This document shows positions 30,748 to 40,073 of a DNA stretch of 64,000 nt, piece after piece. How positions within the stretch are numbered: the first letter of the stretch is position 1; each line of letters opens with the position of its first letter. The DNA comes from Tritrichomonas musculus. Lineage: Eukaryota > Parabasalia > Tritrichomonadida > Tritrichomonadidae. A program made the position numbers and the translations under genes. The notes below the pieces were generated by a model. The model saw only the letters and a list, made by a program, of their open reading frames with translations. It searched no databases and was not told where the DNA came from. Location: assembly GCA_039105265.1 (NCBI GenBank), contig JAPFFF010000006.1, forward strand, positions 1,922,001 to 1,986,000, in the 5' to 3' direction.

Positions 30748-31538
30748 ATAGGTCGGCCAGAATAACGAGTTTTGTCAAAAAAAATAAAAAAACGTAGGAA
30801 TATCTTCTATTTGATATATAATATTATATGATGTCTACATATTCTGTTTACCAAGTTTCATCCAATTTCTTGAGTTGAGTTTTGTGAAATTTTTGTTTTT
30901 TCTTTAAAATAAAAAATATTAATATATCCTATAATTATCATAATAAAAGATAATTATTTATATTTATCTATATATGTAATATTGTATTAAATTTAATATA
31001 ATCATTAATAAATAAATATTTATTTTGTTTAACATGAAAAATGCATTTTTAAAACATACAAAATTCAATTCTTTTTGAAAAAGTTTGGGATATTTTCTTT
31101 TAAGATTTTCTTCTTCTTTTTCATTTTTAAGTAGACTTTTGTTGTTATATAAGTTTTTGTAATATAATAAAATAAAAATAAAAAGGAAATTTGATCTTCT
31201 ATTTTTTCTAAAATTGTATTAAATTTTTTCCATCAATTCACTGATGAATAATTAAAAATTTCTTAATTATTATTATATTTATATATATTATAAATAATTA
31301 TAAACTAGAAAAGTAATAAAATAACACATAAATTAAATATATAGCAGGATATAATTATTTTAAATTCAAATTTCACAAAAATGATGATAAAAAAAACCCA
31401 ACTCAAGAATTCACACCAAATTTAGATATTTTCTTAATTATACGATCATAAAACAAATATATAAGTTTGGGAAGTTTCTAGCGTTTTTTTAAATTTGGCT
31501 TTATGTTTTTGACAAATACGTTATTTTGGCCGACCTAT
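30748..31538. mobile_element. non-autonomous element with 8-bp target duplication (copy 1)
   Basis: The ends are ATAGGTCGGCCAGAATAACG at 30748 and its near-perfect inverse ending at 31538, matching over about 33 bases. TTTTTTTG at 30740-30747 and again at 31539-31546 is an exact 8-bp target-site duplication. The 791-bp interior has no ORF of note. An 8-bp duplication fits hAT-type insertion, or MULE-type with 8-10 bp. Confidence 0.85.
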
Positions 31539-31558
31539 TTTTTTTGACACATAAAGAC

Positions 31559-32448
31559 ATAGGTCGGTTCAACGGACGGTTTGTGTCAGAGAATTTAAAA
31601 AAACGTTAAATTAGCTTTATATTATTATATATTATATAACATTATATTTTGACTAAAATTTTAAAATATAAAACAAATCCCTGAGTTGAATTTTGAGAAA
31701 TTGACGTTTAAAAATTTAGATTAAAAAAAAAAGATATCCCAATGTATAAGTATACTTAAATCTTTATCATTATTTAATAAATATTTAAAAATAATAAATA
31801 TCCTAATATCATAACTTTTTTTTTGAACAATACGTAAATGATTCATGTATATTCATATATTTGCATTTTTTTAATTTTCTAAATAAGCATTTTCAATGAT
31901 ATTCAAAAATAATTATTAGATATCATTATTTTATATATTTATGAACTATATTTTTATATTATAGTTACTATTTATACTAACAATATTTATAATATAATTT
32001 AAAATAAATAATTATAATTTTAAATTATGTTTTTTTACAGAGATAAATTTAATTTATTTTAGTTAATGAATAAAAAATAATAATTGAATTTTTCTCCTCA
32101 GAAAAGTTACCGCTCAAAAAATTCTATAAGTACTGAATTGTAAATATATTTTTATAAAATATTGATATCTTGATAAATTATTTAACTATTCAGTAAAAAA
32201 TAGTTATTATCAATTAAATATATTTATATAAATTATATAATAAAAAAATAACATGAGTTTTAATGCATGGATGAAAAAAAATAAAAAAAAGTTTATAAAA
32301 AAAAATTCAACTCAAGAAATCTCACCAAAATTTTATATTTTATTCCAAATATAGTAGTGAAATATATATCCTAAAACCAAGCATTTCCAACGTTTTTTTG
32401 ATTTTGGCTTTGCTTTTTTGACACAAACCGTCCGTTGAACCGACCTAT
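31559..32448. mobile_element. non-autonomous element with 8-bp target duplication (copy 2)
   Basis: A perfect 29-bp inverted repeat lies at 31559-31587 (ATAGGTCGGTTCAACGGACG...) and 32420-32448. ATAAAGAC occurs at 31551-31558 and 32449-32456 as the 8-bp target duplication. It shares the ATAGGTCGG tip and an AAAAAAACGTT motif inside the ends with copy 1, only 20 bp away, so both belong to one family. The 890-bp interior is non-coding. Confidence 0.87.
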
Positions 32449-32515
32449 ATAAAGACATGTTAAGGGTAAAGGAATTTTTCTCTCAATTTTCGGAATCTGA
32501 CAAATTTTTTTTCTA

Positions 32516-35201
32516 GAGTATCGGTTAAAACCCGTGGACGACAAGAAAAAGGTGGTGACGAATTCAATTTTATTGAATGATCTTATAGAATAAAATACAA
32601 AAAATTCAATCATCACATTCAAATTATATATGAAAATTATTATTGTGAAATGACTAATTGAATTTTTTTGATAGAATAAATTCGAAAATTTTTTGAATTT
32701 TCATTATTTTAAAAAAAAATCGAATAATGAAATATTGCTTTTCTTGGGAATATTTTGCATTTTACTTGTATATATTTATGATTTTATATTTTTATATCAT
32801 ATATTTAAAATATTTATATTGACTAATATATGATATTTTCAAGATAATAAATAATCAAAAATAAATAAAATGCATTCAAATTTAAAAAAATAATTAATCA
32901 TTCAATTTCAAATCAGCATTCTTTTTTTAAAAAAATAAAAATGTAAAACAAGTATTTTGTTTATATTTATGTTTAGTTACTATTTTAATAAATAATATTA
33001 TTGTTATCAAATCATATTTATATGTAAAATAAAAAGATAAATAAACAAAAATTTCTTTATTTTTTCAATTCTTCTTTGGGTTAAAAATGGTTCAAGTCAA
33101 TTTTTTTAATGAATAAATTATAAAATATTCCATCTTTATTTTATTTTATTAGAAATATAATAATAATTTATATAATAAATATGAAAATAAAAGATATAAC
33201 AATAATAATATATCATAAATATAAATTTATTTTCAAAGATATTAATGATTTAAATTTGAATTTAATTACGATACTCAGAAAAATTAAAATCTTTTTTTCC
33301 ATATGAAATGGATAATAATTAAATAATTTAAAGTAATATTAAATTATATTTTTATTATATTAGAAAAATAATAATAAAAAAAAGTAAAATATGAAGAATT
33401 GACTATAATAATTAAAAATATTGTTTATTTGGTAGATAGAAACCGATTTTTTTCTATTAAAAAAAAAAACTTTAATGTCATTTTTATTTTGTTCATATCT
33501 TGATACCACAGCTGAATCACAACGATTTGCTTCCTCCGAAGCCTATCATTTCAGATTTTCTAGGATCAGATGAAGAGAAGAAAGCTTATCAAGCTGCAAT
33601 TTTGGAAATGCAATATCTTAATCCTCAAAGCTTTCGAGATCAAGTAAAGATTTTAACCAATCACTTACATAATGATGAACTTCGCGTGTCATATGATCGC
33701 ATAGCGAAGCTATTTGGTGTGTCCAAACAGTGCATTTGCAATCAGCATGTTAAAATATTGAAAGGTTCTCTACAAAATGGTCGCCCTCCTTCTCTGAATG
33801 ACTTAGAGATTTCTTTAATAGAAAAAGAAATCGATAGGCTTCACATGACACCAGTGAGTCCTATTTACCCATCTTATGTGGACATTTATGATTTTGTATC
33901 TTTGAAATTCAATAAGACAATACCAATGGATACTCTAAGGCATATTATCAAGACGAGACTACGCCACAAATACAAATCATGCATAGGTTTGCCACTAGAG
34001 ATTGACAGGTCCCAAGTTGATATAGAGGAAATCGAAAGCAACTTAGAGATACTAAAGCAACGAATCCAAGGTGTTCATTCTAGCTTCATTTATAATTTGG
34101 ACGAATGTGGCTATACAGATTACAATGATGCAAGAGAAAAGAAGCTTATAGTGCCAATAACATATACCAAAAGAACAGCTTGTTATCCTGTAACAAGGAA
34201 AATGAAGCACTCTAGCGTTTTAGCATGCATTTCTCCTAATGGTTATGTTGCCAAACCACTCTTTGCAGTTCAAAGATCAACCATAGATTCAGATTTGTAT
34301 AACACTTTGCCATTTAATAGCATTGATATAGTTCAAACTGAATCTGGTTTCTTAAATACTTCAGCTTTCAGTTACTGGATGGAAAACACTTTTATTCCAC
34401 ATGTTCGTCACTTAAGAGAACTTTTTCAATATAACGGTAGAGCAGTTCTAATAATGGATGGCTTTGTTGGCCACCACAATGGAATAGAAACATTAGATCT
34501 TGAAAAAGAAAACATTGACATCCATTTTCTTGTCCCACATTCGAGTGAGCAACTACAGCCACTCGATGTGGGAATTTTTTCTGCCATGAAAAGATTCGCA
34601 TCTAATATAAAAGTCCCAGCAGAATCAAGTAGTTTAACCAAACAGATTATTAAAATGCACCAATCACTGATGCAGGCATGCACGCCCATGAACTGCAAGT
34701 CTGCATTTAGGGCATGTGGAATTATCTCAGAAGTTGTCAAAAATGGGAACAAATACAAAGAGATTGTTTATCTTGATGTTTCAAAATGTTGCAAAGTTCG
34801 TTTTTTTGATATAAGCTATATAGATCAAAGGCTCAAGTTCAATTTACCATTGACTGAAATGCAAAAAGAGATTTACATTAAGCACTTATTTCCTGAATTA
34901 GCAAATAAATCTTTTCGCATTCCACTAGAATCTTTTAAGAATGAAAAAAAATAAACAGTATTTCTTCTTTTCAATTTATTGTTAATTTTTATTTTACTTA
35001 TTATTTATTCATATTTTATTTATTTATTTTTTTTTTTTTTTTCTGAATGCAGGTTTTAAGAATTATTATTATTTGTTATTTTAAAAAGTGGCAATTTGAA
35101 TAAGCTTTATCAAATATTTGTATCATTCAATAAGATTTATCAAAAAAAATTGAATTAGTCACCCCCTTTTTCTGATCGTCAGCCACTTTTTCTTGATACT
35201 C
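32516..35201 (+). mobile_element. pogo/Tigger-type DNA transposon, 2.69 kb
   Basis: GAGTATC at 32516-32522 is matched by GATACTC at 35195-35201. TA lies outside both ends (32514-32515 and 35202-35203), the target duplication expected of the Tc1/mariner superfamily. The inverted repeats continue inward imperfectly for about 60 bases. The single gene inside is a DDE_1 transposase at 33500-34954. The left 980 bp are AT-rich and non-coding. Confidence 0.88.
33500..34954 (+). CDS. DDE_1 (pogo-like) transposase, no ATG at the apparent start
   Basis: An open frame of 484 codons. A helix-turn-helix region at about residues 60-130 (RVSYDRIAKLFGVSKQCICNQH, then NGRPPSLND) precedes the DDE_1 catalytic core. 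The three acidic residues are visible: D in FIYNLDECGY (about 201), D in VLIMDGFVGHH (about 318), and D in SSEQLQPLDVGIF (about 354). The frame is open from a TAA at 33473, but the first in-frame ATG is at 33608 (residue 37). The N-terminal codons therefore either start from TTG, belong to lost upstream coding, or are untranslated. The core is otherwise intact with no stops, so the element may be recent. The stop is TAA at 34952. Confidence 0.88.
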   Translation: MIPQLNHNDLLPPKPIISDFLGSDEEKKAYQAAILEMQYLNPQSFRDQVKILTNHLHNDELRVSYDRIAKLFGVSKQCICNQHVKILKGSLQNGRPPSLNDLEISLIEKEIDRLHMTPVSPIYPSYVDIYDFVSLKFNKTIPMDTLRHIIKTRLRHKYKSCIGLPLEIDRSQVDIEEIESNLEILKQRIQGVHSSFIYNLDECGYTDYNDAREKKLIVPITYTKRTACYPVTRKMKHSSVLACISPNGYVAKPLFAVQRSTIDSDLYNTLPFNSIDIVQTESGFLNTSAFSYWMENTFIPHVRHLRELFQYNGRAVLIMDGFVGHHNGIETLDLEKENIDIHFLVPHSSEQLQPLDVGIFSAMKRFASNIKVPAESSSLTKQIIKMHQSLMQACTPMNCKSAFRACGIISEVVKNGNKYKEIVYLDVSKCCKVRFFDISYIDQRLKFNLPLTEMQKEIYIKHLFPELANKSFRIPLESFKNEKK

Positions 35202-35203
35202 TA

Positions 35204-36607
35204 GTTGATTTTTTTTAGTTTTTTTAAAAGGGTTCGACCTTTGGCGGTTATCAAATTCTAAAATTATAAAAAATTATTAATAAATAATATTGGCATTATC
35301 AATAACATGATGCAATTTTAAATATGAAGCCGATTCTATTAGCCAAAATAGAGATATTTCACTAAAAAAAATAAAAACAGAAAAAGTTTAACTTTTGAAA
35401 GGGGAAATTATTTTTGAGTTCTTATCTAATTTCCACCATTCAAAGAGATTTTGGAAATTTGTAAATATCCAAATATATAAATATTTTGTAACATTTATGT
35501 CATATATTCTTTTTTTATAATTTTATTTACATCTTTTAAATTAATTAAAAAGTAATTAATTAAATATCAAGTAAGATAAATTTATTTATGAAAAATAAAA
35601 TTGAATTAATACGTTATTATAATTATTTCTCAATTGTGATATACATATAAACTGAGTAAAAATGTAAATTAATATTTTATAATAATATATATATAATTTA
35701 TATTATATATAATAAATATATTATCATTAATATGATGATATAACTAATATATTATCCAAATAATAAGTATTTGTTAATAAATATAATATTTTTTCAAAAT
35801 TCTGATATTATCAAAATAATTTTTTCAAAAACTAGCATTTAATTCAATTATTAATTCAAAATTTTTATTTATAAAAAACAATAATTTCTTGAATATCAAT
35901 AATATAATTTGTTAAAAATTATTATTATATTTCAAGTTATATATAAATAATGTAAATAATAAATCATTTAAGAAAAAGCCTCAAATATCATAATAAAAAC
36001 ACTTATTTTAATGATTTATGGAATAAATAACAAATTTTTTGTTTTTTAAGATATATTAAATGAATATAGGTTTTATCAGATATTGATTTAAGAATTTATT
36101 AAATAGAAAGAATATTTAATTTTTAAGATATTATTATTTTTCAATCAAAAAAAAATTGAGAGAGTCGACCCCTTTTGTTTTTTTTATAAAAATCAATCAC
36201 TCGTAACACAATTTACCCAGAAATTCTACCCAAAAAGTTGGGTTGGGTTAATAGAAAGGTGAAATGAGAAAAACAAAACAAACCTTTTTAAATCTATTTT
36301 CCTTACCCAAAGGGTAATTATTTAAAGGGTAATTTTATATGAAAATGCAATTCTTTTTATAAATGCAAAAATAAATAAGAATTGAGTTTTATCTATAACA
36401 AATAAATATAATTGTTATCATATAATTATTTTATTTGTTTAATTATTTTCTATTTGTTATACATTATTAGGCATTATAACTATTTATTTATGAACTATAA
36501 CTTTTAAATGAATCAAGATATTTTATAATAGTAAATCCATAAAGAGAAAAGTTGGTATGTAAAATTTTTTATAATTTGAAATATTTTAAAAAAATATTTC
36601 TGTCAAA
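35204..36607. other. AT-rich spacer
   Basis: No gene. AAAAGGGTTCGACC near 35226 and a loosely inverted match near 36165-36178 hint at another eroded element, but the match is too short to call. Confidence 0.4.
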
Positions 36608-37750
36608 TTATACTTTGTCCATTGATTGCCATGCATTAGCTCTCAATTGATTTAATCTTGTCTTATATCTGTTCTTGGCTACCTTGTATGTAAACTTCTC
36701 TTCTGGTACCTTTACTTGTCTCATGTAAAGATAAGCTGTTGAATTCTCGTTCCTGTTTCGTCCTACAAACTGTTCAACTGATGATACGGTATCTAATGGG
36801 GTCTAAATGAATATAGACAATAGATTTTCCTTCAGTGACTGACCTGATTGGATACATGAAGTAGCAATAACTATATCAACGTCCTCCGTGCTAACAAACT
36901 TGCCTTCATCACTTATCTCTACTTCCTTCTTATCAGAGTTGTACAATGCTTTATTAAGTTCATTGTCGATACACTCCTTTAATCGTTCACATTCATTCTT
37001 GTCTTCTATCTTAATTAATATCTTATCATACCTCTTTATCTCTTCTAGTACTTGTTTAGCTATAGTCTCTCTTTGCTCTTGCATATTGCTTCTCAGCTTG
37101 TATAGATATATCGTTCTGTGGTATTTGATGTCGGCTAATGGGTTTATCTTTTCGTATTCTTCAAAGACTGATAAGCAAGAAATGTCAGATGCTGTAGCAG
37201 TAATCAAGCCTACTTTATTAAACTCTCTACAGATCTCTATTAACGATATGTGTTCTAGTAGTAGGTGTGCTTCATCAATAAGGAGTGTGTATTCACTGTT
37301 GAAATCTATTTGGTGGTGATAGAAATGCTCTATGATTCCTCCAAGACACTTAGATGCGGTAGAGAATGTAGTTATAACAACAGGTATAAAGTGCTTGATG
37401 GCTTCTTTAAACTCCTTAAATGCACCTTCCTTTACACATAACTTTATCATTTCATCTATGTTCTCGGGGTGATTGTTGTTTAATGCTACATACAACTTAG
37501 AGTAGAACTCCGCAGCGATGTTAATGGTTGGTACGATGAGTATGAACTTGTTATCAGGTACTGTGTTATAGATCCATTTCCTTATTGCTGTTGATTTGCC
37601 TGAACCAATAGGCGCTTGGCAGATGAACTTCTTTATAGCCTTCTCTATGGTTATCTCTTCTTCTTCCGCACTTTTAGTATAAGTTATCTCATATGATTTA
37701 ACGGGAAGGCTCTCAAACACATTCCAGTCAACATACTGTTTGGTTGTCAT
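36608..37750 (-). pseudogene. superfamily 2 helicase of viral/mobile type with one nonsense codon
   Basis: From ATG 37750 the frame encodes Walker A APIGSGKST (residues 46-54), motif Ia-like ILIVPTINIA, DEAH (159-162), the TATAS motif III (184-188) and DVDIVIATSCIQSGQSL (motif V). TAG at 36803-36805 ends the first frame, but the same frame continues for 64 more codons to TAA at 36608 and includes QFVGRNRN, the arginine-finger motif VI. One C-to-T change (CAG to TAG) explains this, and the copy at 6063 has CAA there. Layout resembles origin-binding or DEAD-like helicases of large DNA viruses. If TAG is read as stop, the product lacks motif VI and should be inactive. Confidence 0.8.
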
Positions 37751-37984
37751 TTGGACAAGAATAAAAACAAAAAAAAGAAAACAAATGATGTGTATTTAAT
37801 TGGATGTGTATTTGTGCTTATGAGGGTGTTGTGTTTGCTATGATAAGTAGATGTTTGTATGTTTACTAGGTTCTTAATGGTATTATTCTTATGAAGGTAA
37901 ATATTTGGTCACGTTACTGACACAAAATCTGACGCCTAGTATAGAAGCTTGTGGAAATTGTGTCATAGCGTGACAGAATTGACA
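37751..37984. other. helicase upstream region with interlocked inverted repeats
   Basis: GTCACGTTACTGACAC at 37908-37923 is inversely matched by GTGTCATAGCGTGAC at 37960-37974, with further ACGCCTA / AGGCGT complementarity nearby. It could be a hairpin, an operator or the end of the element. Confidence 0.5.
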
Positions 37985-38110
37985 CAAGGCGTTAGGTCTG
38001 TGGGAGAGTAGCGACCGCAGCCGTATGCGAAGCTCCAAGCGAAGGCGTGCCTGAGCTTGGCTGCGAGCAGGTTAGGCTGGGGAAGAGAAGCGAACCACAG
38101 CCTGACGTAC
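37985..38110. other. GC-rich non-coding island
   Basis: About 126 bases with far higher G+C than any neighbour, containing GTAGCGACCGCAGCCGTATG, a CCAAGC/GCTTGG pair and AGGCTG/CAGCCT pairs. No ORF or tRNA. It lies next to the virus-like helicase and is probably part of that element. Confidence 0.5.
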
Positions 38111-38119
38111 ACTACTTAG

Positions 38120-38224
38120 GCTTTGATAAGCGAGCTTGATAAAGTTAAAGAAGAAAATGTAATATTGAAAGCTACATCAGAAGCAATGGAGGTTAGGTTA
38201 GTAGTATTAGAATCTAAAGCATGA
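38120..38224 (+). pseudogene. C-terminal coiled-coil fragment
   Basis: After TAG at 38117, 34 codons read as a heptad-like helix (SELDKVKEENVILKATSEA) to TGA at 38222. This looks like the C-terminal end of a lost gene with no start or body. The family is not identifiable. Because of the position it may belong to the same element as the helicase. Confidence 0.4.
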
Positions 38225-38655
38225 AGAGGGGGTCATGATTTTTCAAAAATGAGGATGTTTGGATATAAAAAATGGTTCTCATAGATGGAGGAGGTAGTAG
38301 GTACGAGATTCTCGTGGTAGGTACCTGTGCCGTTTCATAGATGGAGGGCAGTATTGAGAACCATCGTGGAGAAAAATATTTTTTTTTTAACTAGTTCGTT
38401 TTGACGCGAGGGCCATTAGTGTAGCGTGGGCCCAGCGGAAACCGACTAGTATAGACTACTAGAATTTTATCCTAATTTTGATCATTATTTTTATATTTGT
38501 TAAGTATCCACCGAAATATATATAATACCTCTCTTTAAATTCAGTATAAAACCATTTTTAAATAAAAATTAAAGTGATTTTTAATTCAAGTTAAAACCTT
38601 TTTTGATTATCATATATATTATTCCCAAAAAATTTGAATATTTCATTTTTATAAT
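38225..38655. other. non-coding stretch with short repeats of unusual composition
   Basis: ATGGTTCTCA at 38272-38281 is inverted at 38355-38364. Between them CATAGATGGAGG occurs twice (about 38279 and 38335) and TAGGTAC twice. A G+C-rich segment follows at 38395-38450. No gene. Confidence 0.5.
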
Positions 38656-39099
38656 CAGGGTTGGGCAACGTTGACGTTAAAATCGTTGAACAAAATGTTA
38701 TATCGTTGAATTGAATGTCAACGTAAACGACATTAAGGCCATCGATTATAACCGTTTCAATTTGGTCATAACGACATGTTAACGTTGAAATAATGTTGAA
38801 TCAATGAATTAAGTTAACGTTATGCTTATTGAAGAGTTGAATTTTTTTAAGAGGCAACTTTTTCTGAAAAAAACTTTATCAATTCAATTTATATTTGGTA
38901 TGATTTAATAAAGTATTATTATTTGGAAAAATTAGTAAATATCATTATCATATCTATATAAATACCAAATATTTATATGTTATAGAAATGATAATTTTAA
39001 ATCAACGACGTTGACGCTGAAATAACGAAGTTAACGTTGACAACGAGCCATAAAAAAAGTGACGCTGTTGATCAATTTTTTCAACATTGACCTTCCCTG
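38656..39099. mobile_element. hAT-like MITE with 8-bp target duplication
   Basis: The left end CAGGGTTGGGCAACGTTGA and the inverse right end (CAGGGAAGGTCAATGTTGA on the minus strand) match at 15 of 19 positions. TTTATAAT at 38648-38655 and 39100-39107 is an exact 8-bp target duplication. CAGGG tips and an 8-bp duplication are typical of hAT elements. The 444-bp body has many GTTAACGTTGA-type subrepeats and no ORF. Confidence 0.88.
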
Positions 39100-40073
39100 T
39101 TTATAATTTAAAAAAAACAAATATCAACATGTAAAATGTATACAATAATAGAAAATTATCTAAATCTATCGCAGAATTCACATTTTTTTAATAAAAAAAT
39201 TGAATTAAAAATGATCGCCATGTTTAATTTCTGAAAAAAGGCCCAGGAATTGGGTATTAGAAAAAGCAAACTTTTTTGTTGGTGATATGATAAAACTTTT
39301 TGAATATCAATGACCGTTAAGATCATTGATTTTTTTGAGAGCATTATGATAGTCCTTCACGAAGTTTTTGATGTCAATTAAAAAAACGTTTTAAAGGTCA
39401 AATTGTTATCGTTTTTCTTTATTAAAAAGGCGGTTTTTTTTTCATTATTTTTTTTTACATGGTGGTCATTTGTATAGGGCTTTTCCCACCGCAGTTGGTT
39501 TGATTCCAGCCTTCTACATCTTTAGTGGAAGCTAGACAGGACGAGTCGAGACCCCGCGGCTGGCAGTAAGAATCGGTAAAATTGAAAGAAAAAAGTTAAA
39601 TGAACCCAACTTTTAAAGGTTGAAAACCACTTTTTAAGGATGCTTTATTTGAATATTTTCAATAACTCAAAAGGCTATAAACTCTGTCCAAAAATGTTCG
39701 ACTTAACGTACATAAAAACCGCATTTTCCACTGAAAATTGACTAAAAAAACGATAAAGTGTCGAAAATTTCTTTTTTCTCTCAAAGCAATGTATTCAATT
39801 TTTCAGAAGTTTATTTTTATAATTATCCTTTCATCAAGCTATTTTTATACAAGTAGCCCTGGTTTTTGAAAGAAATAGCCACGCCCTTAAGAGGAATTAC
39901 AACTTTCTTTGGGACATGCGCTACTCTCAGAAAAAAGAGCTTTGGAAAAAACCTTCGAATCACCATAAAGGTGCATGAGAAAAAAAAAAAAGATAGTTTG
40001 AATACTCTCTCAAAATTCAATTGTCGAACATTTTTGGACAGAGTTTACAATATTCAAAAAAAAGTTTACTCAT
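39100..40073. other. spacer with a GC-rich island
   Basis: AT-rich except 39460-39575, which is G+C-richer and contains GTTGGTTTGATTCCAGC (39494-39510), a T-arm/B-box-like sequence. A full tRNA fold cannot be drawn. The last bases before the next gene (ACTCAT-ATG) form a possible initiator. Confidence 0.4.

Noticed and set aside
35222-36182. Possible further inverted-repeat element
   Set aside because: The match between AAAAGGGTTCGACC and its putative partner is about 13 bases with mismatches and no target duplication.
39494-39510. Possible tRNA gene from a T-arm-like sequence
   Set aside because: No matching acceptor, D-arm or anticodon stem can be drawn around it. Kept only as a finding about an unexplained island.
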